Below, in pieces: positions 34,702-44,935 of a stretch of DNA of 64,000 bases. Position 1 is the first letter of the stretch; each line of letters starts with the position of its first letter. The position numbers were made by a program, and so were the translations under genes. Location: contig NZ_JAJNQN010000014.1 in assembly GCF_022227845.1 (NCBI RefSeq), positions 36,960 to 100,959 on the forward strand. The letters are read 5' to 3'. The stretch comes from Ectothiorhodospira lacustris (lineage in GTDB: Bacteria; Pseudomonadota; Gammaproteobacteria; Ectothiorhodospirales; Ectothiorhodospiraceae). Under the pieces are notes generated by a model, which was given only the letters and a program-made list of their open reading frames with translations, did not search any database and was not told the DNA's origin.

Positions 34702-35663
34702 GGACGGGCTCCCAGGTAGCGGGCGATGGCATCCATCAGCTGTCCACCGATATCCAGCCCGAACCGGGCATCCAGTTCCCGGATGCAGGTGGGGCTGGTG
34801 ACATTGATTTCGGTGAGGTAGTCACCGATCACGTCCAGACCGACGAAGATCAATCCCTTTTCCTTGAGGGTCGGCCCCACCTGACTGCAGATCCAGCGGT
34901 CCCGTTCAGTGAGCGGGACCCCTTCGCCACGGCCGCCGGCGGCCAGGTTGGCACGCCCCTCGCCTTCCGCCGGGATGCGGGCCAGGGCATAGGGGACGGG
35001 CTCGCCGTCCACCAGCAGGATGCGCTTGTCGCCCTGGCGGTACTCGGGCAGGAAGCGTTGCGCCATGACGCTGCGACGCCCGTGATCGGTGACGGTTTCC
35101 AGGATCACGCCGGTGTTGGTGTCGCCCGGGACCAGACGGAATACCGATGCTCCTCCCATGCCGTCCAGGGGTTTGACCACGATCTCCCCCTGTTGGGCCA
35201 TGAACTGGCGGATGCGGGTCGGACTGCGGGTCACCAGACTGGGCGGGCAGCACCGGGGAAACCAGGCGGTATAGAGCTTTTCGTTGGCATCCCTCAGACT
35301 GTCGGGGCGATTCACCACCAGGCAGCCCTCGGCGGCTGCCAGTTCCAGCAGGTAGGTGCTGTAGACGTATTCCATGTCGAACGGGGGGTCCTTGCGCATC
35401 AGCACCACATCCAGCGCCGCCAGGGGATGTTCTTCCGGCCGGCCCAGTTCGAACCAGTGATCGGGGTCGTCCCGTACCGTCAGGCGACGGGAGGCGGCAT
35501 GGACCCGGCCGGCCGTCATCCACAGGTCCTGCTGCTCCATGTAGTGAAGCTGCCAGCCGCGTCCCTGGGCAGCCAGCAGCATGGCCAGGGTGGAGTCCTT
35601 CTTGACCTGGATGGTCTGGATGGGGTCCATGACCACACCCAGGCGGGTCGGAGCGCCGTTCAT
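34698..35663 (-). CDS. gshB: Glutathione synthetase
   Basis: A 321-residue prokaryotic-type ATP-grasp enzyme that adds glycine to gamma-glutamylcysteine. The N-terminal VVMDPIQTIQVKKDSTLAML, the PPFDMEYVYSTYLLE motif, the glycine-rich loop KPLDGMGGASVFR and the ending EINVTSPTCIRELD are all diagnostic. GAGG lies 7 nt before the ATG. It is the first gene of gshB-apbE-NusG-II-Gx-tonB, all overlapping or closely spaced, and is divergent from pilG across 188 bp. gshB next to pilG is conserved in pseudomonads. Confidence 0.97.
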   Translation of the reverse strand: MNGAPTRLGVVMDPIQTIQVKKDSTLAMLLAAQGRGWQLHYMEQQDLWMTAGRVHAASRRLTVRDDPDHWFELGRPEEHPLAALDVVLMRKDPPFDMEYVYSTYLLELAAAEGCLVVNRPDSLRDANEKLYTAWFPRCCPPSLVTRSPTRIRQFMAQQGEIVVKPLDGMGGASVFRLVPGDTNTGVILETVTDHGRRSVMAQRFLPEYRQGDKRILLVDGEPVPYALARIPAEGEGRANLAAGGRGEGVPLTERDRWICSQVGPTLKEKGLIFVGLDVIGDYLTEINVTSPTCIRELDARFGLDIGGQLMDAIARYLGARP

Positions 35664-35851
35664 CGGGCAACCTCGTACGATCTGGGGAAGAGTGGATGCA
35701 ATTTGTTCGACATGCGCACAAGATAAATGACTGACAAAGATTTCTCACCACCCCGTGTTGTGAAACCATGCCGGCAGTTTTGTTTGATACCCTCCAGACC
35801 ATGGAGTAAATTCAAGGCCCTGTCTGCAAACAATGATGTATCGGGGGCGGT

Positions 35852-36268
35852 GTGAACGAATACACCCAGGATGACAATGTCGGCCAAGAGGATCTCTCCG
35901 GTCTCAAGGTCATGGTGATCGACGACAGCAAGACCATCCGTCGCACTGCCGAGACACTGCTGAAGAAACACGGCTGTGAGGTGGTGACCGCCACGGACGG
36001 TTTTGAGGCCCTGGCCAAGATTGCCGAGCATAAGCCGGACATCATTTTCGTGGATATCATGATGCCTCGCCTGGATGGCTATCAGACCTGCGCGCTGATC
36101 AAGCACAACCGGGTATTTCGGCAGACTCCCGTGATCATGCTGTCCAGCAAGGACAGCATCTTCGACAAGGCCCGGGGCAGGATCGTGGGTTCGGAGCAGT
36201 ATCTGACCAAGCCCTTCACCCGGGATGATCTGCTGGGGGCCATTCGCCAGCACGTCCGGAAACAGTAA
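35852..36268 (+). CDS. pilG: Twitching motility response regulator PilG
   Basis: A 138-residue single-domain CheY-like regulator with a GTG start at 35852. Acceptor Asp68 lies in IIFVDIMMPRLDGYQT, the acidic pair is in MVIDDSKTIRRTAE, and the switch Lys is in YLTKPFTRDDLL. It receives phosphate from ChpA and promotes pilus extension. It heads pilG-pilH-pilI-pilJ-chpA-chpC. A possible promoter TTTGAT-18-TAAATT lies at 35783-35812. Confidence 0.96.
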   Translation: MNEYTQDDNVGQEDLSGLKVMVIDDSKTIRRTAETLLKKHGCEVVTATDGFEALAKIAEHKPDIIFVDIMMPRLDGYQTCALIKHNRVFRQTPVIMLSSKDSIFDKARGRIVGSEQYLTKPFTRDDLLGAIRQHVRKQ

Positions 36269-36383
36269 CGGTTCATGGTGTCGCGCCTGTGGCGGCCGGG
36301 AAGGCGCCCGGTGGACACCTGTCATGCATGCACAGGCCCCTCAGGATTCGATCCGGGGCAGGAATCAATTCGGAGACGTTGTC

Positions 36384-36746
36384 ATGGCGCGTATCCTGGT
36401 GGTCGATGACTCCCCCACCGAGCTTCATGTGATCAGCTCCATGCTGGAAAAGCATGGCTATACGGTGGTCACGGCCTCATCCGGCGAGGAAGGCATGTCC
36501 CGGGCCCGTGAGGTCAAGCCCGATCTGATACTGATGGATGTGGTCATGCCGGGGCTGAATGGATTTCAGGCGACCCGCCAGCTTTCCCAGGACCCGCTCA
36601 CCGCCGGCATTCCCGTCATCATGGTGACCACCAAGGACCAGGAAACCGACAAGGTCTGGGCCATGCGGCAGGGCGCCCGCGACTACATCGTGAAGCCGGT
36701 GCGCGAAAAGGATCTGATCAGGATTCTCAAGGAGATCCTGTCCTGA
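36384..36746 (+). CDS. pilH: Twitching motility response regulator PilH
   Basis: A 120-residue CheY-like protein from ATG 36384 (MARILVVDDSPTELHVI), with acceptor Asp52 in LILMDVVMPGLNGFQA and Lys in YIVKPVREKDL. In Pseudomonas PilH opposes PilG, acting as a phosphate sink or promoting retraction. It lies 115 nt after pilG and 11 nt before pilI. The upstream in-frame extension into the pilG-pilH gap has no start signal. Confidence 0.96.
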   Translation: MARILVVDDSPTELHVISSMLEKHGYTVVTASSGEEGMSRAREVKPDLILMDVVMPGLNGFQATRQLSQDPLTAGIPVIMVTTKDQETDKVWAMRQGARDYIVKPVREKDLIRILKEILS

Positions 36747-36757
36747 GGGGGGCTGTC

Positions 36758-37306
36758 GTGACCACGAACGCAATGGAAGACCCGTTTTCCTACCTGCTGG
36801 AAGTGGAGCGCAAGGGGCGTTCCCTGGGCGGGCAGTTTCCGATCCAGGATGAGCTTCGCGGGGCATGGAAAGGGGTCCTGTTCCAATTACATGGCCGGTC
36901 ATTGCTGGCCCCGATGGATCAGGTGGCGGAAATCGTGACCCCGCCCCCGTTTACCCGTGTGCCGGGGGTCAAGCACTGGGCCCTGGGCATCGCCAACATG
37001 CGCGGCAATCTGCTACCCATGATGGACTTGCATGGTTTCCTGTTCGGCGGGAATCTCGCCGGCGAGGCGCGGCGGCACCGCCTGCTGGTGATGAGTCACC
37101 AGGGGGTCTACGCCGGTCTCATGGTGGAGGCCGTGATGGGGATGAAACACTACTGGAAGCAGGAGCGTACGGAAGAGCTACCGCCGGTGGACGAACCGTT
37201 CAGGCCGTATCTGGCGGGGGCCTGCCGACGAGGTGCCGAGCATCTGGCCGTATTCAGTCCCTGGAAGCTGGTGGATGATCCGGATTTCATGAATATCTCC
37301 GCGTGA
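36758..37306 (+). CDS. pilI: CheW-like adaptor PilI
   Basis: A 182-residue CheW-domain protein (GTG start 36758) that couples receptor PilJ to kinase ChpA. The CheW fold is evident from LLAPMDQVAEIVTPPPFTRVPGVKHWALGIANMRGNLLPMMDL (quoted here only as landmarks VPGVKHWALGIANMRGNLLP). About 40 N-terminal residues precede the core, normal for PilI. The gene lies between pilH (11 nt) and pilJ (about 45 nt). Confidence 0.94.
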   Translation: MTTNAMEDPFSYLLEVERKGRSLGGQFPIQDELRGAWKGVLFQLHGRSLLAPMDQVAEIVTPPPFTRVPGVKHWALGIANMRGNLLPMMDLHGFLFGGNLAGEARRHRLLVMSHQGVYAGLMVEAVMGMKHYWKQERTEELPPVDEPFRPYLAGACRRGAEHLAVFSPWKLVDDPDFMNISA

Positions 37307-37349
37307 GCCGCGGGTACATGCAGGGTGTTGAGCCGTCTTCAAGGGCGCA

Positions 37350-39437
37350 ATGGGTCGAGGAATCAAGCTGATGAGATCGTCTTCAAGTGACGCAACAGGC
37401 CGGCTGGGCATCAGTCGGGGGATGCTGTTGCTTGCCGGCCTGCTGGTCGTCCTGATGCTGCTGACCGTGATGGCTTTCGTGCTCCATGCGGGGCAGGTGG
37501 GTAACAGCCGCGAGCATGCCGCCCTGGCTTCCGAGCAGCGACTGATGTCTCAGCGACTGGCGGCCCTGTCGCGGGATGCCGTGGCGGGTCAGTCGGCAGT
37601 CTTTGCGGAACTGCGCCGGTTGCGGGATCGCCTGGATCTGGGCATGAATCACCTGCGTGAAGGTGATGCCGGCCGAGGGTTGCCGCCCATACCGGCCGCC
37701 GTTGCCGATTCGTTGCACGGCGCCGAATCCATCTGGAGCGCTTATCGACGCCACATCACCGTCCTAGTGGATAACGAGACCGTCATTGCCACCGTCGCCA
37801 CCCATGCCGCCGGCCTGGAGCAGGCGCTGCCCCGGCTGCAGCTACGGGCCGATACCCTGGCTGATCGGCTGGCGGAATCCGGGGTTGATTCCCGTCTGGT
37901 CTATCTGGCTTCTCGCCAGGCCATGCTGACGCAGCGCATGGAGCGGGATCTGGCGCGGATACTTGCCGGGGACGACCTGGCTGGGGCTGCCGGCCGCCTG
38001 GAGCGGGATGCCGCCGATTTCCAGACGGGGCTTGGCCGGTTGCAGGCCGGGGCCGGTCTTTCGGCCGACGTGTCGGCGTTGCTGCAGGAGATCGCCACCG
38101 TCTTCAGCGGGGCGCGGCCCGATATAGAGGCCCTGCTGGCCCAGACTGCCCGGCTGGCGCAGGTGGCCGAGGCCTCCCGGCGCATCCAGGACCAGTCCGC
38201 CGGTCTGCTCAGTGCGGCTGCAACGCTGCAGCAGGATCTGGATCAGCGGGCCAGGAGCGGTAGCCTCTGGATCTATGCCGGCTACCTGTTCGCCTTGGCC
38301 AGCGTGATGGTGTTGGGCCTGTTGGCCTACCTGTTCTACCAGGATGCCCAGCGTCGTCTGGCGGTAACCACGGAACAGAACCGGCGTAACCAGCGGGCCA
38401 TCCTGCGTCTGCTGGATGAGATGACCAACCTGGCGGAAGGGGATCTCACAGTCCATGCCACCGTGACCGAGGACATTACCGGTGCCATTGCCGATTCGGT
38501 CAACTATGCCATCGATGCCTTGCGCAGCCTGGTAACCACGATCAATCAGACCGCCATGCAGGTTTCCACTTCCGCCATCAAGACCCAGGCCACCGCCCTG
38601 CGCCTGGCGGACGCCTCCAACCTCCAGGCCCGTGAGATCGCCTCCGCCTCCAGTGCGGTTACCGATATGGCCGATTCCATCGAACAGGTTTCCCGTTCCG
38701 CGGAATCCTCCGCCGATGTCGCTAAGAAGTCGGTGGACATCGCCTCCAAGGGCGCCCTGACCGTGCGCAAGACCATCGACGGCATGGATACCATTCGCGA
38801 GCAGATCCAGGAGACTTCCAAGCGAATCAAACGCCTGGGCGAGTCCTCCCAGGAGATCGGGGATATCGTGAGTCTGATCACGGATATTGCCGACCAGACC
38901 AATATCCTGGCCCTCAATGCCGCCATCCAGGCCTCTTCCGCCGGCGAAGCGGGGCGCGGTTTTGCGGTGGTGGCGGACGAGGTCCAGCGACTCGCCGAGC
39001 GATCCTCCAACGCCTCCAGACAGATCGAAGCCCTGGTCAAGACCATCCAGGCTGATACCAACGAGGCGGTCATCTCCATGGAGCATTCCACCGCCAACGT
39101 CGTCAGCGGCGCCAAGCTGGCCTTTGATGCCGGCGATGCCCTGGCCGAAATCGAAGGGGTGTCCCATCAGCTCGCAGAGCTGATCGCCACCATCTCCAAG
39201 GCCGCCCGCCAACAGGCCGAGGCAGCACAGAACATCTCCAATACCATGACGGTCATCCAGGAGATCACCATGCAGACCTCCGACGGCACCAACGAGACGG
39301 CGGTGTCCATCGGTAATCTGGCCAATCTGGCCTCGGAGCTGCGTAAATCGGTCTCCGGTTTCAAGCTGCCGCAGTCGGAACAGCTGGAAACGGTGGTGCT
39401 TGAGCCGACGGATACCGCCGCGTCCAGACAGTCTTAA
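37350..39437 (+). CDS. pilJ: Twitching motility chemoreceptor PilJ
   Basis: A 695-residue methyl-accepting protein. TM1 is near residues 24-45, followed by a helical periplasmic PilJ-type domain, TM2 near 308-330, HAMP ([20 protein letters not shown]), and a signalling domain with the PilJ-type tip [20 protein letters not shown]; the Gln in place of Glu at AAIQA is characteristic. It closely matches the Pseudomonas protein ([17 protein letters not shown]). ATG 37371 (GAGGA about 9 nt upstream) is an alternative start. It senses surface contact or pilin and signals through PilI to ChpA. Confidence 0.95.
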   Translation: MGRGIKLMRSSSSDATGRLGISRGMLLLAGLLVVLMLLTVMAFVLHAGQVGNSREHAALASEQRLMSQRLAALSRDAVAGQSAVFAELRRLRDRLDLGMNHLREGDAGRGLPPIPAAVADSLHGAESIWSAYRRHITVLVDNETVIATVATHAAGLEQALPRLQLRADTLADRLAESGVDSRLVYLASRQAMLTQRMERDLARILAGDDLAGAAGRLERDAADFQTGLGRLQAGAGLSADVSALLQEIATVFSGARPDIEALLAQTARLAQVAEASRRIQDQSAGLLSAAATLQQDLDQRARSGSLWIYAGYLFALASVMVLGLLAYLFYQDAQRRLAVTTEQNRRNQRAILRLLDEMTNLAEGDLTVHATVTEDITGAIADSVNYAIDALRSLVTTINQTAMQVSTSAIKTQATALRLADASNLQAREIASASSAVTDMADSIEQVSRSAESSADVAKKSVDIASKGALTVRKTIDGMDTIREQIQETSKRIKRLGESSQEIGDIVSLITDIADQTNILALNAAIQASSAGEAGRGFAVVADEVQRLAERSSNASRQIEALVKTIQADTNEAVISMEHSTANVVSGAKLAFDAGDALAEIEGVSHQLAELIATISKAARQQAEAAQNISNTMTVIQEITMQTSDGTNETAVSIGNLANLASELRKSVSGFKLPQSEQLETVVLEPTDTAASRQS

Positions 39438-39487
39438 AGTGGGGTCTGGAGCGGCATAGGCCCATGATCATGGGCACAGGGTGGACC

Positions 39488-42400
39488 ATGACTGTAGACA
39501 GCCAACAATTTACTGCACTGCGCTGGGTCAAGAAGGAGCTGGACGCCCTGCTGACGGAAGCCCGGGCTGCCCTTGAGGCATTCATTGAAGATACCGGCCG
39601 GACGGAAAAGCTGGAAGAGGCCCGCAGGTTGCTCGATCAGGGGGAGGGCACCCTGCAGATGCTGGATCTCCACGGCGCCGCCATGCTGGCGCGGGAGATG
39701 TCCGCGCTCACCGGGGCGTTGCTGTCCGGTGAGGTGACCGGGCGGGAAGAGGCCCTTGAAACCCTGATACGGGCCTTCCTGCAGCTGCCGGACTATCTGG
39801 AGCATCTGCGTGCCGGCCATCGGGATGTCCCGCTGGTCCTGCTGCCTTTGCTCAATGATCTTCGCACCGTTCGCAAGGCATCGCTGCTGAGCGACACCGT
39901 CTTCTTTTTCCCTGATCTGGCCACGATCAGCGCCAGGCCTCTGGAAGATCCTCTCCTGCCTTCCGAGGAGGGTGTGGACATCCAGACCCTGGCCCGTGTC
40001 TACCGGCATCAGTATCAGCTGGGTCTGGTCAGCCTGCTCAGGGGGGCACAGGTCGAAGCCGGGGCGCAGCGTATCGACAAGGCGGTGGGCGGGTTGCGTC
40101 GTTGCGCTCGCCGGGCCGAGGTGCAGCGCTTTTTCTGGGTGGTGGGTGCGGTCAGTGAGGCGCTCCGCGCCGGCGGACTGGAGCCGGGGGCCACCATCAA
40201 GCAGTTGCTGGGCCAGGTGGATCGTCAGATACGTTTTCTGATCGAGAACGACGAATCCACCATGGCGGCACAGATTCCCGACGAGCTGTTGCGCAACCTC
40301 CTCTATTACGCAGGACGGGCCACTTCCCCGGGACCCTTGGTCACTGCAGTGCAGGAGGCCTACCGTCTCAGGGAACTGTTGCCTGACGAGGCGGAGCTGC
40401 GCGCTGCCCAGGAAGGCCTCAGCGGACCCAATCAGGAACTCATGCTGACGGTATCCAGCGCCATCCGCGAAGATCTGGCGGACGTCAAGGACAGCCTCGA
40501 CGTGTTCATGCATACCGGTGGCCGGCGACCGGAGGCATTGCAGCCCCTGGTGGGCAGGCTGCGCAACATGGCGGACACCCTGGCCATGGTGGGCATGACG
40601 GCCCCCCGCGAGATCGCACTGCGTGAGGCGGACATCCTTGAATCCATCATGACCGGGGATATTGCTCCGGATGAGGCGGTCCTGATGCAGGTCGCCGCCG
40701 ACATGCTGAACATGGAAGCGGCGATCCGTTCTTCGGTGGAAGGTCCGGGAGACGATGGCGCGAATGATGGTCTGCCCGGCACACTGGGGGCTCTGTCGCC
40801 GACGGAGTCCCGTGCCCTCATGTCCTCCCTCATGGGCGAGGCATTGGCCGATCTTGCCCGCGTCAAGGATGCCGTCGATACCTTCGTGCATGAGCCCGGA
40901 AACACCGCTGCCATGGAGGAGGCGCCCGGCATTCTGGATGGTCTGTCAGGGGCCCTGGCCTGGTTGTCCCTGGATGGCGAGGTGGCCCTTTTGCAGGGTT
41001 TGCGGGACGTTATCCTGTCTCGTTGTATTGATGATTCCCGCCCCCTGCAGGCGGCTGAGGAAACCTTGCTCGCCGATGTCCTGACCGCCCTGGAATGCGC
41101 CCTGGAGGCGCGTGACAGCGGCCATGGCAGTGTCGATGACCTGCTGGCGCGCGGCCGTGCCGCGCTGGCAAGGCTCGGGGGCGTGGATGATGTTGAAGCG
41201 CGGTTGTCCCTGGATGCGTTGCCGCTGGATGATCCGCCCGAGCTGGAACCGTTGCCGGAACTGCCCGAGGATATTCAGTGGGAGCCGTTGTCCGGACTCG
41301 ATTCGGCGGCGGAGTTTGTCGAGGGGGATCAGGATCGGACCTTGCAGCTGGAACTGCCGGAGGATTTCGTCCGGCCGGCGCCGGAAACGGCTGACGAAGA
41401 GACGCCGGCGGCCATGCCCGAATCCGGGGAGGATGTCCCGGAAGGGGATCGCACCTTGGTGATCCCGCAGCGAGTCCCGGAATTCGACGACCTTGAGGCA
41501 CCGGGGGAGGAACCCCTTGCCGCGCCGCTGACCGAGAGCGATCAGCTCGTTTCCGGGCCGGCCGTGCTGGCCGATGATGCGGACCCGGATATCCTCGAGG
41601 TGTTTCTGGAGGAGGCCGACGAGGAGGTGGCCCGGATCGGTGAGTATCTGCCGCGCTGGCGGGCCGACCCGGGCAATGAGGAAGCCCTGCTCACGATCCG
41701 CCGATCGTTCCATACCATCAAGGGCAGTGGTCGCCTGGTCGGGGCGCACTTGCTGGGTGAATTTGCCTGGGCCAACGAAAACCTGCTCAATCGACTGATT
41801 GATGGCCAGATTGTTCCGGGTCCGGACGTGCCGGCCCTGCTGGAGGCCGCCAGTGAAATGTTGCCTCATCTGGTGGCCCAGATACGGGGTGAGCCCTTCC
41901 CCATGTCCCGGGTGCAGTCCCTGATACAGCGACTGCAGGCTCAGGGCAATCCCGCCGTCGACATGCCCCCGGTGGCGCCTGAGCCGGAAGTGCCGGCTGT
42001 CGAACCGTCGATGCCTGAGCCGCCTGAACCCGTGCCGCGCATGGATCCGGTCCTGCTGTCCATTTTCGCTGCGGAAACCCGCCAGCATCTTCAGACCCTG
42101 GAAACCTTACTCAATGACGTACCGCCGGGGGCTGTGGGCCTTGTCATCAACCCCGAACTGCTGCGGGCGATGCATACCCTCAATGGCAGTGCCCGCACTG
42201 CGGAGGTCCCCGAGATCTCCTCGGTCTGCGGCATCTGCGAGCGCTATCTGAGTCTGCGTGCGGAAGCGGATACCCCGGTTCCCGTGGAGGTGTTGCCGGA
42301 TTTGCGTGCGGTGACGGTGCATGTGTCCGCGGTTCTGGATGCCCTGGAGGGGGGGGATGCCTCACTGCCCGTTGCAGAGGCGCTGGAGGCACGTTTCCGG

Positions 42401-44935
42401 CAGCTCCATGAGCAGGAACAGACGCATCAGGATGCCTTGCGTCGGGCACGGGAAATCGAAGCCGCCGAAGTGGCGCAGGCCCCGTCGTCGGATGAGAGCG
42501 AATACGCCGAAGTACCGGAGTCGGGGCTGTCCGCGGATGAGCCGGATCCGGAGTTGGTGGAGCTGTTCCTGGAAGAGGCCGTGGATATCCTTCATGCCGC
42601 CGATGCCTCACTGGATCTCTGGTCGGAGTCCCTGGGTGATCCGGAGCCGGTTCAGGCCTTTCAGCGTCAACTCCATACCCTCAAGGGAGGGGCGCGCATG
42701 GCGGGCATGACCCCTATCGGGGATCTGAGTCACGCCCTGGAAAGTCTCATGATCGCCCTGACCGAGGGGGGGCGGGCACCGGAAGCGCCCATGATCGAGG
42801 TGGCCCGGCAAGCCCTGGACCAGCTCAATACCATGGTGGAACAGGCCCGGCAGGGTGGCCCGGTGGAGGCCGTGCCCCGGTTGGTGGCGCGTTTGCAAGC
42901 CTTCATCGAGGGGGGGGAGAGCACCGCGGTGGGCGAACAGGTCGCATCGCCGGAGGCGGTGGTGCCCGAAGCCGACACGGAGATTCGCCGCAGGCCGGTG
43001 CTGGAACGCCCCGCCGAGCCGGTGATTCCTCTGCGCGTGGAAGCCGAGCCGCCTCGGCCTGTGCCCCAGCCGACCCGCGGCGGCACCGCCGGACACGAAG
43101 TGGTCCGTGTCCGTGCCGATGTGCTGGACAACCTGGTGAACTACGCGGGCGAGGTCAACATCTACCATGCCCGCATGGAGCAGCAGATCACAAGCTTCGG
43201 TTTCAACCTGAGTGAGCTGGAACAGACCATCCAGCGTCTGCGTGAGCAGTTGCGCAAACTGGAAATGGAAACCGAGGCCCAGATCCTGTTCCGGCATGAG
43301 CAGGAACAGGGGGAGGCCAGGTGGCAGCAGGATTTCGATCCCCTGGAACTGGATCGCTATTCCAATATTCAGCAGCTGTCCCGGGCCCTGGCTGAAAGCG
43401 TCAGCGACCTGTCCAGTATCCAGGGTCTGCTAACGGACCAGGTGAGGGATACGGAGACCCTGCTGTTGCAGCAGACCCGGGTGTCCACTGATCTTCAGGA
43501 AGGGCTCATGCACACCCGCATGGTGCAGTTCGCCACCATCGTGCCCCGGTTGCGACGGATCGTCCGGCAGACCGCCGCGGAGCTGGGCAAGCGGGTCGAG
43601 CTGGAGGTGGAGGGCGAGGGCAGCGAGCTGGACCGCTCGGTACTGGAACGCATGATGGCCCCCATGGAGCACATGCTTCGCAATGCCATCTCCCATGGGA
43701 TCGAGGCGCCTCCCGGGCGCCGTGCCCAGGGTAAGGACGAGACCGGCCAGGTACGCCTGCGCATGCGTCGCGAAGGTTCGGAAGTGGTGCTGGAAGTCTC
43801 CGACGATGGTGCCGGTGTGGACCTGGAGGCCGTGCGTGCGAAGGTGGCACGGCAGGGGCTGTCCGGTGACCCGGCCCTGCTCACCGAGCAGGGCCTGATG
43901 CAGTTCATCCTGGAGTCGGGGTTCTCCACCGCCACCCATGTGAGCCAGATCTCCGGGCGCGGTGTCGGCATGGACGTGGTCAACAGCGAGATCAAGCAGC
44001 TCGGTGGCGTACTGGCCATTGACAGTACCCGGGGCAGGGGAACCTGCTTCACCATCCGTCTGCCTTTTACCCTGGCCATCAGTCAGGCCCTGCTGGTACA
44101 GACCGGCGATGAGGTCTTTGCCGTTCCCCTGTCCAGTATTGAGGGCATCCTGCGTATGCAGGGCCGTGATCTGGCGGATTTCCACGCCTCTGCTGATCCC
44201 ACCTACGAGTATGCGGGCAACACCTACGAGGTGAAGTACCTGGGTAGTCTGCTGAAGGTGTCCCGTCCTCTCCTGCAGTCCCCGGATGCCATGTTTCCGG
44301 TCCTGCTGGTGCGTTCGGGCGATCATCGCATCGCGCTGCATGTGGATGCCCTGATGGGCAGCCGCGAGGTGGTGATCAAGCCGGTGGGGCCTCAGGTTTC
44401 CCGGGTGAAGGGGATTGCCGGCGCCACCATCCTGGGGGATGGGCGGGTGGTGATGATCCTGGATATCCCGGCCCTGGTACGTGCCGGCGCCGGTGTGCGC
44501 CTGGCTTATCACGGTGCTCAGGCTGAACCGGCGCCCGAGCGGCAGCGGGTCACCGTCATGGTGGTGGATGATTCCATTACCATCCGTAAGGTCACCGCCC
44601 GTGCCCTGGAGCGCCAGGGCTACCAGGTCCTGACCGCAAGGGATGGCGTGGATGCGGTGGCCCAGCTGCAGGAGCAGGTGCCGGACCTGATGTTGCTGGA
44701 TATCGAGATGCCGCGCATGGATGGCTTTGAACTGGCCACCCATATCCGCAATGACGCCCGCCTGCGCCGCATGCCCATCATCATGATCACCTCCCGTACC
44801 GGCGACAAGCATCGGCAGCGGGCCATGGAGATCGGTGTCAACCGTTATCTGGGCAAGCCTTATCAGGAGATGGATTTGCTGATGCAGATTCGCGAGGTCC
44901 TGGGTGGGCGCCACGGCGCCGGGGGGGAGGCATGA
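39488..44935 (+). CDS. chpA: Chemosensory hybrid histidine kinase ChpA
   Basis: A giant CheA-like kinase of about 1815 residues. The first 700 residues are helical and include degenerate Hpt/FimL-like repeats. Three Hpt modules carry candidate phospho-histidines: His742 in HTIKGSGR, His896 in HTLNGSAR and His1063 in HTLKGGAR. The catalytic part follows: dimerisation, ATPase domain near 1370-1530 (NAISHGIEAP, ISGRGVGMDVV), CheW-like domain, and a C-terminal receiver (LLLDIEMPRMDGFE). The Pseudomonas aeruginosa protein is longer, with six Hpt plus Ser/Thr versions, so this one is shortened. ATG 39488 is chosen for AGGGTGG just upstream. It overlaps chpC by 4 nt and phosphorylates PilG and PilH. 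Confidence 0.95.
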   Translation: MTVDSQQFTALRWVKKELDALLTEARAALEAFIEDTGRTEKLEEARRLLDQGEGTLQMLDLHGAAMLAREMSALTGALLSGEVTGREEALETLIRAFLQLPDYLEHLRAGHRDVPLVLLPLLNDLRTVRKASLLSDTVFFFPDLATISARPLEDPLLPSEEGVDIQTLARVYRHQYQLGLVSLLRGAQVEAGAQRIDKAVGGLRRCARRAEVQRFFWVVGAVSEALRAGGLEPGATIKQLLGQVDRQIRFLIENDESTMAAQIPDELLRNLLYYAGRATSPGPLVTAVQEAYRLRELLPDEAELRAAQEGLSGPNQELMLTVSSAIREDLADVKDSLDVFMHTGGRRPEALQPLVGRLRNMADTLAMVGMTAPREIALREADILESIMTGDIAPDEAVLMQVAADMLNMEAAIRSSVEGPGDDGANDGLPGTLGALSPTESRALMSSLMGEALADLARVKDAVDTFVHEPGNTAAMEEAPGILDGLSGALAWLSLDGEVALLQGLRDVILSRCIDDSRPLQAAEETLLADVLTALECALEARDSGHGSVDDLLARGRAALARLGGVDDVEARLSLDALPLDDPPELEPLPELPEDIQWEPLSGLDSAAEFVEGDQDRTLQLELPEDFVRPAPETADEETPAAMPESGEDVPEGDRTLVIPQRVPEFDDLEAPGEEPLAAPLTESDQLVSGPAVLADDADPDILEVFLEEADEEVARIGEYLPRWRADPGNEEALLTIRRSFHTIKGSGRLVGAHLLGEFAWANENLLNRLIDGQIVPGPDVPALLEAASEMLPHLVAQIRGEPFPMSRVQSLIQRLQAQGNPAVDMPPVAPEPEVPAVEPSMPEPPEPVPRMDPVLLSIFAAETRQHLQTLETLLNDVPPGAVGLVINPELLRAMHTLNGSARTAEVPEISSVCGICERYLSLRAEADTPVPVEVLPDLRAVTVHVSAVLDALEGGDASLPVAEALEARFRQLHEQEQTHQDALRRAREIEAAEVAQAPSSDESEYAEVPESGLSADEPDPELVELFLEEAVDILHAADASLDLWSESLGDPEPVQAFQRQLHTLKGGARMAGMTPIGDLSHALESLMIALTEGGRAPEAPMIEVARQALDQLNTMVEQARQGGPVEAVPRLVARLQAFIEGGESTAVGEQVASPEAVVPEADTEIRRRPVLERPAEPVIPLRVEAEPPRPVPQPTRGGTAGHEVVRVRADVLDNLVNYAGEVNIYHARMEQQITSFGFNLSELEQTIQRLREQLRKLEMETEAQILFRHEQEQGEARWQQDFDPLELDRYSNIQQLSRALAESVSDLSSIQGLLTDQVRDTETLLLQQTRVSTDLQEGLMHTRMVQFATIVPRLRRIVRQTAAELGKRVELEVEGEGSELDRSVLERMMAPMEHMLRNAISHGIEAPPGRRAQGKDETGQVRLRMRREGSEVVLEVSDDGAGVDLEAVRAKVARQGLSGDPALLTEQGLMQFILESGFSTATHVSQISGRGVGMDVVNSEIKQLGGVLAIDSTRGRGTCFTIRLPFTLAISQALLVQTGDEVFAVPLSSIEGILRMQGRDLADFHASADPTYEYAGNTYEVKYLGSLLKVSRPLLQSPDAMFPVLLVRSGDHRIALHVDALMGSREVVIKPVGPQVSRVKGIAGATILGDGRVVMILDIPALVRAGAGVRLAYHGAQAEPAPERQRVTVMVVDDSITIRKVTARALERQGYQVLTARDGVDAVAQLQEQVPDLMLLDIEMPRMDGFELATHIRNDARLRRMPIIMITSRTGDKHRQRAMEIGVNRYLGKPYQEMDLLMQIREVLGGRHGAGGEA

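Noticed and set aside
43430..44914. 494-codon minus-strand open frame, and a similar one at 40946-42088
   Set aside because: Both are antisense to chpA, whose Hpt, ATPase, CheW and receiver motifs are unambiguous.
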